The notes under the pieces: generated by a model | What the model was told of the DNA's origin: nothing | Databases searched by the model: none | What the model saw: the letters and a program-made list of their open reading frames with translations, nothing else | Shown here: piece after piece, positions 38,962 to 51,100 of the stretch | Layout: each line of letters begins with the position of its first letter | How positions within the stretch are numbered: the first letter of the stretch is position 1 | Source: Cardiocondyla obscurior | Taxonomy: Eukaryota > Arthropoda > Insecta > Hymenoptera > Formicidae | Direction: 5' to 3' | DNA: 64,000 bases | Assembly: GCF_019399895.1 (NCBI RefSeq) | Contig: NC_091887.1 | Span: 3,535,001-3,599,000 of the forward strand | Made by a program: the position numbers and the translations under genes

Positions 38962-39038
38962 TAGTACATCATGCCAATAAAGACGACTCTAGTTTATATA
39001 TATTATTATATTTTATTGTCACCTCTTCGTACGTAACA

Positions 39039-39232
39039 GATGTTAATCCTATTGAACATTTATGGGATTATTTAGAAAAACAAATTCGTAAACACGAAAT
39101 AACATCGAAAGCAGGTCTGAAAGCTGCACTTACAGAAGAATGAAGCAAAATAACGTCGAATATCACATCAAATTTAGTCAACTCAATGCCGAAACGAATG
39201 AAAACTATTTTAGAAGCTAAGGGAAATTGTTA
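39039..39232 (+). pseudogene. Tc1 transposase, C-terminal part
   Basis: Begins within DVNPIEHLWDYLEKQI, which supplies the catalytic Glu of the DD34E triad, and runs to a TAA near 39232 apart from an internal TGA near 39141. It directly continues the fragment that ends at 36300 once the solo LTR and one GATGT are removed. Confidence 0.8.
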
Positions 39233-39300
39233 AGTAAAGAGTTTTTGGAAAGCAGCGGAATATAGTACGGCCAGGTTTTTTCTTTAGCGACGTACCTGCG

Positions 39301-41499
39301 CTTTTCAGATTTTGATCAAATTACGAGTTCGATAAAGTAAGCATTAATTAATAAAAATATTTGAAGACTTGCTTGTGAATTAGTTTTTTTTTCCTGATAT
39401 TTTCAATTCGTTTCTGTGGCTCTTTTTAAAAACAGTTCAAAAAATATTGTGAGCTAGGATTGTTGAATTTATTAGCAAAGTCGAAATTTATCTGTTTTGA
39501 GTGTTTGTGACTATTTACTGGATGTTCTGGGCGTTATGGTTTATTCTCATATGTGAATGAGAGAGAGTTTTGTGACGGTCTAGCTAAAGAGACAATTGAG
39601 ATTATTTACGGATTAATTCCTTGTTTCTAATTCATAAAGTAAGAGACTAAAAGTGAATAGGAATCATTTTTTTATATTCTTACAGATCTCAGTTCAGTAC
39701 TGAGATTCGTGATAATATCATGATACACATGTGTAAAATAGGTTAATACATCTATGCGTGAGGGAATAAGCGATTGGCGAGCACGCCAAGGGGTTTTTGT
39801 TTTTCCGGCGCGATGCACGTCGAGTAGAGCTAACACGAATTAGTTGCGAATAAGCAAACCGCATGGACAGAAAGGTTAAGCGAGAACCGAATAAAGAATA
39901 TAAGAATGCAATAAAGAGTGGTTGAACATTCAAGTTACCAGCCTTGAAATAACCCATCCTTTCTCATGCGAGTGTAAGTATCAAATTGTTGTAACGTGTG
40001 ATAATCGCGATGCGGGTTACCAATAATCGGGTAACGAATTACCGATTAGGGCGCAGTAAGGCGATCGTATTACCGACGATTTCTCGCGTCGGCGCATAAG
40101 TGAATCGAGAACGTTGCTCGGGAAGAAGCATGCCGATGTACTCTCTCGAAATTGTGCCGTTGCAAGACGTTTCGGGTATCGGTGAAGAACTGTGAGTGCG
40201 GAGAAATTGTGACGACCGACGGGACGAGTGACGGCGAGGCACGGGACGAGTCACGACGAACGGTGGGACAAATCAGGAAGTGGTATTGTGACGTACCGTT
40301 CGAGTACGGGACCAGGATTTTCGGGCGTGCTGTGTTCCCGGCTTTCACACCAGGAAACCGCCGGCGTGCCGTGTTCCCGGCCTCTCGTCGGATTCTGCCG
40401 GCGTGCCGTGTTTCCGGCTTCTCGTCGGATTCTGCCGGCGTGCCGTGTTCCCGGCCTCTCATCAGAGTCCACTGGCGTGCCGTGTTCCAGAGGAACATTT
40501 TTGCTATCGTACGAGGTTCGAGTTCCAGGATTCCAGCACGACGGCGGAGTTTATCATCCTGTATCCCTTTCAACGTAGGGAAGCTTCGCTGCCGTTGGAC
40601 TCGGGGGTATCACGTGAACGACACGTGATCAAAGACTTTGCGTCGGCCTGTTGCCGTGTATTGGAATGCGAGTGTGAACGTACGAATCACGTGTATGAAA
40701 GAAGCTTCGGCCGTTGCCGGGAATGTTAAAGTATTTGCGTGCGTATCAGGCAATTGTATATAGCGGTAGCCTGTTACTATTATTTGAGAGTGTGTGTGTG
40801 TGTGTGTTTGTCACGCGGGGTCGTACATAGCGTCGGCTCGCGCTGTTCGCGTTACTGCGTGCAAACATAGAGAGCGGAATTTTCCGTACAAATGTAAATA
40901 GCTTTTCGGTTTCTCTTCTCCGTTGTATATTTCGCGAGTCTTCTTTTCAGTTGAGTCTAGGCTAACGGTCTTTCTTTTGTACATTCTTTAAATTTTTATT
41001 TTGGTAGCCTCTGTGCAAATATGAATATTATTTTGGTAGCCTCCGTGCAAATATGATTATTATTTTGTAGCCTTCGAGCAGTTATCGCGGTATCGTGGGT
41101 TTCATCCCCGAGATTTTTTTTGTTTCTTCAGATTATTGATGAAAAATACTTTCTTTTCTTTTGCATAAAATTAAAATTTTGTTTCTTTAATTTGTCATTT
41201 ACTGCACATTGTTTAAGTAATTAGATTACTGGGTGACAGTAATATTAGTTGTGAGTGACAGAACATAATTTAGTTAAGTCCTTGTTCGACTTTTTTTTCA
41301 GAAAAAGTTTCTATTTACAACTAATTTTTTTTGAATTTTAAATTTTAGGTTTTTTTTATTTAATTTAAATAGTGACAATTATTATGCGTTTTACACTTTG
41401 CTTGTGTTTCAGATCGGCTTACATTCAATAGAACGAACAGGACTTAGTTTTTTTTTTTTTTTTAACATACGCATAACTTAATCTAAATTAATGAGTAAC
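39301..41499. other. No recognised gene; tandem repeats and likely BEL 3' sequence
   Basis: No protein could be supported. A 37 bp tandem array lies at 40322-40491, and a (TG)n tract lies at about 40790-40812. A triplicated TTTTGGTAGCCT(C/T) motif lies at 41000-41080 and a 19-base T-run at about 41445-41463. The segment from about 41260 to 41499 may be the 3' non-coding region or LTR of the BEL element on the minus strand (TGTTCTGTCACTCACA at about 41255-41270). However, no matching 5' LTR was found near 56 kb. Confidence 0.4.
40322..40491. repeat. 37 bp GC-rich tandem repeat, about 4.5 copies
   Basis: Unit GGCGTGCCGTGTTCCCGGCC followed by TCTCGTCGGATTCTGCC. The first and last copies are the most diverged. 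Open frames on both strands through it are products of the repeat. Confidence 0.75.
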
Positions 41500-44400
41500 T
41501 TAATATCTAATTGATGAAAACTTAATCTTTAAATTAATTGGTGCGAGGTATTCTTTATCACCCAACGGGGCATCACAATGCACTGGTAGCACGCAAATTT
41601 TCGTGATCGGTCGCTTATATGTGGTTAGCGCTGTTCGAACTGAAACGACGCGTACGAGTCCATCAGAACCAGGATGGCATTGCTCAATTCGACCGAGTTC
41701 CCACTTACATGGGGGGAGCAATTCATTGCGAATCAGCACCAGAGTTCCGATCTTAAGCGATGATTGTGTTTGGCGCCACTTCGTTCGTTGTTGCAACGTA
41801 TTTACATAATCGGTTTGCCATATTTTCCAGAATTGCTCCGTTAGATGACGAACGATCTGCCACCGCGGCAGCCGATTTTCATTACGATTAATTAATGACG
41901 GCTCTGGATTTAGAGTTAAAAACGACCCTATCAAAAAATGACCCGGAGTCAGCGGGCTATAATCATCGAGAGTATCGGTTAGGGGTCCAAGAGGACGAGA
42001 ATTCTAACATGCCTCTATTCGGCATAAAAGTGTCGCGAATTCTTCGTACGTCAGCGTATGAGAGGCAAGAATTCTGCGTAAGTGCGTTTTAACGCTCCGA
42101 ACTCCTGCCTCCCACATCCCACCAAAATGGGGAGCATGAGGGGGGAAATAAATTTCCAAGAAATGTTATCCGCGGCAGTTTTATTTAAGAACGACGGATC
42201 TCTTAGCGCGGAAAAGTACGCACGCGAGAGCTCGGCCTCGGCCCCGGTAAATGTTCGTCCATTATCTGAATACATAATTTGAGGCAGCCCCCTGCGCGCA
42301 CAGAACCGAGAGAATGCGTCCAGAAATGCCTCGGTAGAATGACTACTAACGAGCTCCAAGTGAATAGCTCGCAAGGCTAGGCATACGAAGATTGCGATGT
42401 ACTCTTTTCGCGACGTGATCCCACGACCGGCGGAGGCTCGAGTCAACACAGGGCCCGCATAATTAACTCCGCAATGCACGAAAGCACGAGGGGGCGGGGA
42501 GACGCGAGCGGTAGGGAGCTGACCCATAAGTTGAGTTGGCGCGGTTGCTCTTTCTCGTGTACAAATAACGCATTGATAAATTATTTTTTTTTACTATACT
42601 CCGCGCGCGGAGGACCCAATAATCGTGGCGAAGCGTAGACAAGGTGAGCTGGATTCCGGCGTGAAGCGCTTTAATGTGTGTATGTCGGTCAATTAAATTG
42701 ACCAGTGGATGTGGAGCCAGCAAAAGGGGGTGTTTCATTGCGAAAGAAAAGGGAGCATTTGCCAGGCGTCCACCCACTCGAAGGAGACCGTCGGCATCCA
42801 GAAAGGTATGGAGGGAAGAGAGGGAATGTCGGGAGGAGAGTGGCTTCGCTCTTGCGAGAATCTCGCGCTCTGCGGCGAAAGCTTCGGTCTGGATATACTT
42901 AATCCACCAGAGTCTGGATTTATCGCAATATTCGGCCGTAATCGCGGAAGGGAAAACGAGCGTCTCATTGTCGCCCTCAGAAATTTTAAACGTTCGGCAA
43001 TTATGAATAAACCGCATAACGTAAGCGGTTACGCGAATAAGTTTTGGCCATTCGGAGAATCGAACACTCAAATCCCACTGATCTCGTGCGTCGGCGTGGT
43101 GACTCGTAATTCGCTTTTCCTCGATTGTCGCAATAGGGGAGTCCGGCGGAGTATTCGCGGGCCAGTGTGCCGGGTCTCGCCGGAGCCACTCAGGGCCGTA
43201 CCACCACATCAAATAAGAGAGAAACTCGTGCTCCACGAGTCCCCGCGAGGCACAATCGGCGGAGTTTTGATTTGTCGAGACGTGTCGCCATTCTGCATCA
43301 GGTAGCTGCGCCTGCACCTCCGCGACGCGGTGTGCTATAAACGGTTTCCATCGCGATGGAGACGATTTTAACCACGCGAGCGTAACCGCCGAATCGGTCC
43401 AACAGACAACGCGCGCTACTTCGAGGTTTATAGATGTAACCGCGAATTTTACTAGGCGCGTAAGAAGAACCACCGCAAGCAATTTTAATCGGGGGACGCT
43501 CATTAGTTTGATCGGCGCGACTTTTAATTTAGCGATAAATAAATTAACGGAGGCCGAATCTGTTTTTGACGTTACACGCGCGTAGACCACCGCGGCATAG
43601 GCCACCGTGGACGCATCGGCAAAGCCGTGAAATTCCCACCGAGTCGCGTCGAGACGGTACCCGCACCACCGCGGTATTCTTATTTCGTTGAGTATTGGAA
43701 GCGCATTGAAAATTTGTATCCAACGATCTATAGTGGGAGATGGAATTTTCTCGTCCCAGCCGAGCTTCAAGCGCCACAAAGTTTGCATAAAGACTTTTGC
43801 AGCGATTATGATCGGGGTGGCCTAGCCGAGGGGATCAAACAGTCGCGCGATGACTGACAGAATTCCTCGGTTTGTTTCGAGACGAGGTGAGGGAAGGACG
43901 ACTTAAAATAGGAACGAATCCTGTGTCGGATTCTATGAGAGGCCCAAAACGCTTAATGCGTTATCATTAGGAAAAATGCGATTATTCGCGAGATTGTGAT
44001 CCTCGGATATAAGTCGTTCAACAAATCAGGATGATTGTTCGCCCATTTGCGAAGCCGAAACCCGCCGCGTGATAAGAGATTGCTTAATTGTTTGCGCGTT
44101 TCTTTGAGTGCATTCTTATTATCTTCACCGAACAAAACATCATCGACATAAATATTTTTCCGCAAAACAGATGACGCGATTGGAGTGGCGGCACCCTCAT
44201 CCTGAATGAGCTGCTGGATAACGCGCAAAGCTAGGAAAGGCGCCGAGGCGGTACCGTATGTCACTGTCGTCAATTGAAAATCTTGTACGGCGAAAAATTT
44301 TTCGTCATACCATACGATTCGCTGGTAATCGCGATCCCGCGGATCTATCCAAATTTGACGGTACATTTTTGCTATGTCGGCTTGATAAACAAACTCGTAT

Positions 44401-44957
44401 CGTTGCCAGCGTAGGATAATCGTGACGAGATCGATTTACAGCCTTGGACCGACGTATTGCTGCGAGTTTAACAAAGTGCCGTTACCGGTTGGGCTGGAAG
44501 CGTTAAAAACGACACGTAATCTTGTTGTTACGCTGGAGTCCCGTACGACAGGGTGATGAGGAATATACACGGTATTAGTCGGCGACGAGGAAGGGCATGT
44601 AGAAATCATGTGTCCCATGCGGCTATATTCCGAAAGGAACTCCGAATACTCTCGTTTTAATTCAGGTTACGCGTCCAGTCGACGCTTGAGAGCGGTAAGT
44701 TTCTTTAAAGCGATTGATCGCGATTCACCGAATTTGACAAAAGGGGGGTGCTTGAATGGTATGCGAACTATATATCGTCTGTCAGAAGCGCGACTATAAT
44801 TTTTCAAAAAATGCGCTTTGCATCGCTCGTCATCCGCAGAAGCGATCCGGTGCTGAGGCATTTCCTCCACCTCCCAAAATTTTTGAAGCTCCTTCTCTAA
44901 TAGGCAATAAAAGGCTTTGACAACGCGCGGCACGACTGATTTTGAATGGATTGGTCC
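41500..44957 (-). pseudogene. BEL pol: RT, RNase H, integrase, C-terminal domain
   Basis: From 44957: linker with LQKFWEVEEMP, RT fragments (44618-44436 and 44366-43953) with YVDD box in NIYVDDVLFGE, and a long frame (43788-42463). The long frame has the A17/RNase H region (FHGFADASTVAYAAVVY, CWTDSAVTLAWL, TNQNSADCASRG) and the integrase zinc region (HTHIKALHAG). The integrase core follows (42527-42051) with HCGVNYAGPV, MYSDNGRTF, then a frame with PRWQIVRHLTEQFWKIW typical of DUF5641 (41934-41500). Frames change near 44640, 44400, 43850, 42590 and 42120. Confidence 0.85.
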
Positions 44958-45354
44958 TGTTGCACCCGGACGGTGCAAGGGGTCCGTCCTCCCGGAACTA
45001 CTTGTAATTCAGCGAGGGCCGCGAAATAAAGATCACACTTGCTTTTACTTCGAAGACTTTTTATTTCCCTTTTGTTAAGTTCTTCGGCTTCGGGCAGCGT
45101 TACCCCGTCGTTGTGATTATCAGAATGACCCGCGGACATTCGGTGGCCGCGGGTTTTATACGCGGCTGTTGCTAAGGCGGAAAAGCAACAGTTCGCGGAT
45201 TCCGGGCGCGTAGGACAGTGACCGCGTTCGGTCATTGCCTAGGCGAAAAAGTGCAAGGCGTCGATCGGTCAGCGGATTCCGCGATCGGGTGATCCGGTTG
45301 TTAACCCGGCCTTCGCGTGCGTGGCCTTGCTGTTGCCAGGGTCGGGTTACAACA
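44958..45354 (-). repeat. 3' LTR of the errantivirus-like element
   Basis: On the minus strand it starts TGTTGTAACCCGACC and ends GGGTGCAACA. A TATA box (GTATAAAAC) is at 45154-45162 and AATAAA at about 45060-45065. Compared with the 5' LTR it lacks ATCGACGCTG after GGTGATCCG. Confidence 0.93.
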
Positions 45355-45376
45355 TCCCTCCCCCCCTGGGGAGAAG
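45355..45376 (-). promoter_or_regulatory. Polypurine tract
   Basis: The minus strand reads CCCCAGGGGGGGAGGGA immediately before the TGTTG of the 3' LTR, the standard plus-strand primer site of LTR elements. Confidence 0.75.
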
Positions 45377-45494
45377 AAAAGGGCCAGAGTTTTATTAGGG
45401 CCATTTTCTTCTTATCGCTGTTTACAGAAGCCGTTACATTATTCGGTTGCTTAATCTAATTTTCTTGCTTCGCTTATCACTCTAAACTTATGAC

Positions 45495-47272
45495 TTACAC
45501 GGACGCGGTCGCCGTGGTTGGTTTCAACATGCGAGAAGGCGGAGGGGGTTTTTTATTTTTATTATATCTTCTTATACCTAATATTACAATTACCGCAATT
45601 ATAGCTATCACGCTTACAGTGGTACTGGCGCTCGCGGTGTACACGATTATTTCGTGTGAGGTGATACCTCCGGGCTGACTCACTGTGTTGTCTAGCTCAC
45701 TGAGCTCGCCGCTTAACTTATCTAACTCTACCGGGTTTCTTATAAATGTCTCGCGTTGTATCTCTTTCACATTCGTACCTTCCGGTAAGGCATTCGCGGG
45801 TGTAAGGCTTAGGTTGTATAGAGGTAAGTGAGTAATTATGTCTGTCTCGTTTGAAGCTGTCCTTGTGCGTATCGTCATGTCGGTCGTGGTGATTTTGCAT
45901 TCTCCGTATACATTCAATTTTCCCGTCCGCTCAATCAGTAATATTTTGCTCGGGTAGTTTTTGCATTGCATGTGTATCTCCTGTGTGTTTATGGTCGAAA
46001 ATAACCAAGCCTGCGGTTCGCTTAGAGTCATCCAAAACGTGGCACGCGACGTGAGGTGTCGTATATCGCATTGCGTCGGTTGCTGCTCGGGTCGCGTGAG
46101 CGCCTGTATCTCACACGGGGCATTCGCCTTAACGCGATAAACCGGGTGATTCTGCATGCATATGTAATTTTTGTTCCCACGCTTGCATTTCTTTAACTCG
46201 TCCGCGGTTAATAAGATATAATTCGCGTTATCTCGGTCAAACGCGATTATTTCGTTGTTTACGTTTATTACCGTAAATCTATTTTCCTTCTCTATGACGG
46301 GTACCGGCGAGACTCTCATCACCTCGTACGACTCATATTTGACGATGGGGAACTTTATAATAGTTACTATCGCGTTCTTTTTATAATATGCGCTAATGTC
46401 CGCGTATTTCTGTATGTCATTCCAGCTTTGTTCGTTTACCCTAAATGGGAAGTGATTTCCCCCTTTTAAATGCCCCGAGGCTTCTCTTAATTCTATTATT
46501 AGTTTTTCTAAGGGTAGTATGCGCAGGTTTATAATGTCCGCTTTTGCGTGCGTTATAAAATCGGTTACGTCGTATACGTCGCTTATCATATTTTTAATTA
46601 ATGCCTCTAATACCGACAGATAGTCTATCGCGTATAATCTGCGCGTCAGCTGGTCCAGCCTCCAGCTGATATTGCTCGTTGCGTTTGCTAAAATCTGTAT
46701 GTGGTGTTCCACTTTATCTTCCATCAATTTTATGTGCCCTATGGTTGTGTTTAGAATTTTTATTTGTGTCTTGGCGACATGTTGTAGCGCTTCCTGCCGC
46801 GAGTGTATAATTTCGAGTTGTTCGGTTATTTGCTCTTCGTCATCCGCGTCCATTAATCCGAACAATGATTTTTCCTACTTTCCCTACAATGTCTATTAAT
46901 CCCCTTTTTTGTACTGGCACTCCGTATATAATTCGTAGCCGGTTCAACGCGACCGTTAGCTTATCGTTTTCTGCCGCTGCTGTATATAGTATCTCCTTAC
47001 ACTTTGCGCCTATCTGATCTTCCTTTGCTTTGTAGAAATTCTCGCATAATTCTTCTGCTTTAGTGACGTAGCTTTGTAAATTCTTGTACCGTGCTTCGAT
47101 GGCTTCTGTGTCGGTGATTATTACGAATTTCCACACGGATTCGGTTATCTGAAGTTGTCCCTGGCCCTCGAAGTATAGCCCGGGTTCGTTCTTGAATTTG
47201 GTGATTTTGTACGGCGGTGACTGTTCACCCCTCGTACCGCCGTTTGAACCGTGTGTTGCAGCGAGAATAATT
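45495..47272 (-). pseudogene. env: Env-like glycoprotein (Baculo_F / insect Gypsy Env), frameshifted
   Basis: Two overlapping frames. The upstream frame (47272 to 46840) has no ATG at its start. It begins just after a splice acceptor (TTACCTTTCAG, 47273-47283) with an IILAATHG sequence like the end of a signal peptide, so env is probably expressed from a spliced RNA. It includes a dibasic KR cleavage-like site followed by a GLIDIVGK segment, the fusion-peptide position in Baculo_F proteins. The downstream frame (46865 to 45495, 456 codons) has heptad-like helices, Cys-rich pairs and a C-terminal membrane anchor (about VSVIAIIAVIVILGI) with a short basic tail. The change of frame at about 46840-46865 breaks the gene. 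Confidence 0.78.
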
Positions 47273-48197
47273 CTGAAAGGTAAATTATCTTTCAGTCTTA
47301 TTATAACGCGACGCCGCGTTGGCTTTTTTTTTTTTTTTTTTTTTTTTGAGTGCGCGAAGTGTCCCCACGTGTCTGAAGTTTCGTTTGTGCCGGCGAAAAG
47401 GACTCTATCGCTGAGGTGAGTGCATATATTCTATTTCATTCGTGTAATATTACGGTGTCGCCTTAATCTATCCCATGAATTTTTTATGCTCGTCCCGTCA
47501 GTCTTCTTCTCGTTGTCAACGGGTACACTTCAGTTTTTTCATAAGTACTTTGTCCTATTTTCCGGAGTTAAGCAAAAGTAAGGATATCGCGTTTTTGTTT
47601 CCGGAAAAAAAATTTTTTTTTTTCTTTTTTTTTTGTGTTTCTTACATTTACTTTCCTTATAATTACTTAAGTGTACTTATATCTACGGGGTGTTTATTTG
47701 TGATTTCTTCGTTTCCAGTGGATTTTCCAAGAGAGGCAACCTTAGCATCGGGGGAGCGGTGTTACCGGTGCCACGCGCCCGGGTACATCGTGCTGTGCCA
47801 GGACCATCTCCTGGACCGGGCGCGGTACCTCGTCTGCGTGAGGTGCAGCCAGTTCTTTGAGCCACGGATGTGTGAGGCCTGCTGCACCCCACGGAACGCC
47901 GTCGCCGCCTCCCCCGCCGCGGGACGACTTTCGCCTGATATCTGTGTGGGAGCGTCGCTACGACGTGGACCTTCGGGTCCGGGTGACGTCGACTGGCCGG
48001 GTCGTCTGGCCTCTCAACAATCGTGAGTAGTGTTATTTTTCTATGCTTTGTCCGTCCTTTGGCTTGAACCTAGCCTCTTTGAGTCCTGAGGCTGGTGTCG
48101 ATTGCCTCTGCCACTGGTCCCCCTGCTGTTTATTCCTTATCCCTATTGCTTATTTACTCCTGTCCGCCTCGCTGCGCGTGATCTCTCTTCGTTTTTA
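47273..48197. other. Spacer between pol and env, with plus-strand splice-like signals
   Basis: On the sense (minus) strand it holds no gene. It contains two long T-runs (about 47327-47347 and 47610-47634). On the plus strand it shows a series of acceptor-like and donor-like sites and a Cys-rich open exon, described separately. Confidence 0.5.
47720..48026 (+). CDS. Antisense Cys-rich ORF inside the errantivirus-like element
   Basis: I do not recognise this protein. The plus-strand frame open from 47475 becomes GC-rich at 47720, right after an acceptor-like TTCGTTTCCAG. It encodes CYRC, CQDH, CVRC and CEACC within 45 residues, a possible zinc-binding layout, and then a Pro/Gly-rich tail. A donor-like ATC|GTGAGT follows at 48023-48029. 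Upstream on the same strand another possible exon (about 47312-47414) carries a CAKC pair and ends at GAG|GTGAGT. It may be a captured cellular exon or an antisense accessory gene. It could equally be chance, since it runs against the direction of gag-pol-env. Confidence 0.3.
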
Positions 48198-51100
48198 TTA
48201 GTGATCTATAAAAGCTTTTAGTCGGTTCGCGTGTACTCGCGTTGTTTTTCGGCCCTTTCTTATTGTATAATTAACGTCGCCGTTCCGTTTGACTATTATA
48301 TACGGTCCCACCCATTTAGCATCTAATTTTTTCGATCGCCCCCTTCGTACCGTTTCGTCGTGCAGCAACACGTGGTCGCCTACCTTGAATGCGCGCGGAT
48401 TTGTTTTTTGATCGAACGTAATTTTTGTTCTTTCCTTCTTTAGTCTGGCATTTTCTTTGGCTATCCGGTTAGCCGCGCGCAATCGCTCGCGTAATTCTTG
48501 CGCGTAATTTTCGTAAGAGTACGTTGGTTTGGGCACCATGGTCAGTGCCGTAGGTAGCATTGCCTGGTGCCCGTACACGAGTTCAAATGGGGTGAATCCC
48601 GTGGATGTGTGGGGCGTGGTGTTATACGTGAACATCGCATAGGGTAGCCACTCATCCCAGTCGGTTTGTTCCTCATTTAGATAATGTCGCAGGTATTCCG
48701 CTAGGGTTCTGTGCGATCTCTCTAGCGCTCCGTTCGTTTCAGGGTAGTAGGCGGTGGTTTGAATTTTGTTTATTTTTAATAGTTTACAGGTTTGTTTAAA
48801 GATTTCGCTTAGGAAGTTGGTCCCTTGGTCCGTGAGAATATTCTCAGGTATGCCGTGCTCGAGAATTATCTTTGTCGCGAACGCCTTGGCCACGGTAGCC
48901 GCTTCTTGGTTGGGTAACGCGATAGCCTTGCTGAACTTAGTTAGGAGATCTTGAAATGTCAGCACGTATTTATTTCCGGCGGTCGTTATCGGTAGCGGTC
49001 CCACGATGTCCAGGGCGCACTTCTCAAAGGGTTTCCCTGGCGTGTCCGTTAATATCAGCGGCATTTTCGTTTTCCGGCTTAATTTGTTCTTTTGGCAATT
49101 TACGCATTTCTGGATATATTTTTCGATATCTTTGTTCATTCCGGGCCAATTATGGCGTAATTTGATCCTATTTATTGTGCGATTTACTCCCTGGTGTCCT
49201 CCTAGGGGGGAGTCGTGATATTCTTGGAGTATTTTTATTTTCTCTTCTTCGCTGTACTTCTGTTCTTCGCCGGTCTCGTTTGTGCTGACTCCGATAAACT
49301 CCTCTGGCGGGTTTCTGCTGAGCGCATCCGCGTTTGTATTCTGCTTGCCTGACTTATGCACTATGTCATATGTGTACTCTTCTAATTTTAGTCTCCACCT
49401 GATTAATCGTGATCCCGGATCGTTAACATTAAATAGCCACACGAGTGGTTTATGGTCCGTGATTATTGTAAAACGCGTGCCATAAATGTACGGGCGAAAA
49501 TGTTTTACCGCCCAGACTATTGCTAGTAGCTCTTTCTCCGTCGTGCTGTAATTTTTCTCTGCTTTATTCAGTATTCTGCTGGCGTATGCGATAGGGCGGT
49601 CTTCTCCTATTTCCCCTTGTGACAGAATAGCCCCGATTGCGTAGTCCGAGGCGTCGGTGGTAATCAGAAAAATTTTTTCGAAATTCGGATAGCTTAGCAC
49701 AGGGGCGGTAGTCAGTTTTTCTTTCAATATTTCAAAAGCTTGTTGTTGCTCCATTTCCCATTTGAAAACGCTGTCTTTTCGCGTAAGCGCGGTTAAAGGT
49801 TTTGCGGTTTTTGAAAAATTTTCGATGAACTTGCGATAATATCTCGCTAGCCCTATGAATGATTGTACGTCGCGTACTCGTTTTGGCGTCGGGAATTGTT
49901 GTATTGCAGTTAGTTTAGATGGGTCGGGTCGTATTCCTCCTTCTGTTATTATATGTCCTAAATATAAAACTTCCTTCCTGAGGAACTCGCACTTCTCAGG
50001 TTGAAGTTTCAGATTATGTTGGCGCAATCTTTTTAATACCTCCACGAGTCGCTTGTTGTGTTCGTCCAACGAGGCTCCGTAAATTACTATATCGTCGAGG
50101 TACACTAGACATTTTATTCTCTGTAGGCCCGATAGTACCGAGTTCATGAGTCGTTGGAAAGTAGCTGGCGCATTTTTTAACCCGAACGGCATTCGATTGA
50201 ATTCGTAATGCCCCAGTGCCGTTGACAACGCGGTTTTCTTTTTGTGCTCCTCGTGCATAGGAATTTGGTGGTATCCTGACGCGAGGTCTAACGTTGTAAA
50301 ATATTTCGCGTTTCCCAGTTGGTCTAGGATGTCCGTAATGTTCGGTATAGGGAACGAATCTCCCACTGTGGCGTCGTTTAGTTTCCGGAAATCGACAACT
50401 ATCCGGAGTTTCGGGTTACCTGACGCGTCGGCTCGCTTCGGTACCACGAGTATGGGCGCATTCCACTGGCTCGTGCTTTCGCGAATAATTCCTTCGTTCA
50501 TCATTTTAGCTATCTGTCGATTTACTTCTTCTTTATGGCGCTCCGGTAACCGGTAGGGTCGGCAGTTTATGGGCTTTATTCCCGCGTCGTTATTTATTTC
50601 GTGCGCTACCGCGGAAGTGTGAGAGAGAGTATCGCCAGCGAGGTAGAATGTATCGCAAAAGTTTGCACAGATTTGCCGCAGCTTGTCGTCCTCTTCCTTA
50701 TTTAAATGTGATGTCCGCAGCTGTTCATTTAATGCTTTTATCCGTGGCTGTACCTTGCCGTCGCTTGGCGTGTCGCGTAACGCGAGTACTGGCGCCGAGT
50801 CAGCAAATTCCGTGCGGTGAACGACCAGTCGTGGCGTCGGAAAAACTATAGGTTTTTCGGTCGTATTAATTACGCTGATAGGGCACGCGTTGTCTATCGG
50901 ATCGACTAGGCAATTCCCAATCAAGATCCCGGGTGCGGGCTCGTGTGCGTAGATTATACCCACCCGGTTTTCGTTTGTAATCGCGCGCACGATGGTCTCG
51001 CTGCGCGGCGGTAACATGATGCGAGCGTACGGATGGAGCGGGAATGTAACGCGGTTTATACTTAAGCGGCCGTTCTCTACGTCATACACGGTCCGCTGAG

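Larger units (their letters stand above)
36301..39038 (+). repeat. Solo Gypsy LTR, split by a younger transposon
   Basis: TGTTATGTGACTAATATC...TACGTAACA, about 227 bases once 36453-38963 is removed. It is clearly related to the LTR at 3868-4102 and is flanked by a 5 bp GATGT duplication. A solo LTR results when two LTRs of a full element recombine. The interruption at the TA (36451-36452 / 38962-38963) shows that the Tc1-like insertion came later. Confidence 0.85.
35396..39300 (+). mobile_element. Dead Tc1-like (DD34E) transposon split by a solo LTR
   Basis: The transposase reading begins at 35473, is interrupted at 36300, and resumes at 39039 to stop near 39232. The two parts are contiguous except for the inserted solo LTR and its 5 bp duplication. 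The element ends were not found: GGCACGGTAGT...ACTACCGTGCC at about 35396-35446 is an inverted repeat just before the gene, but it has no partner on the right. Confidence 0.7.

Noticed and set aside
47192..47419. 75-codon plus-strand ORF with poly-Phe
   Set aside because: The Phe run comes from a T-run; only the part after it is kept as a possible antisense exon.
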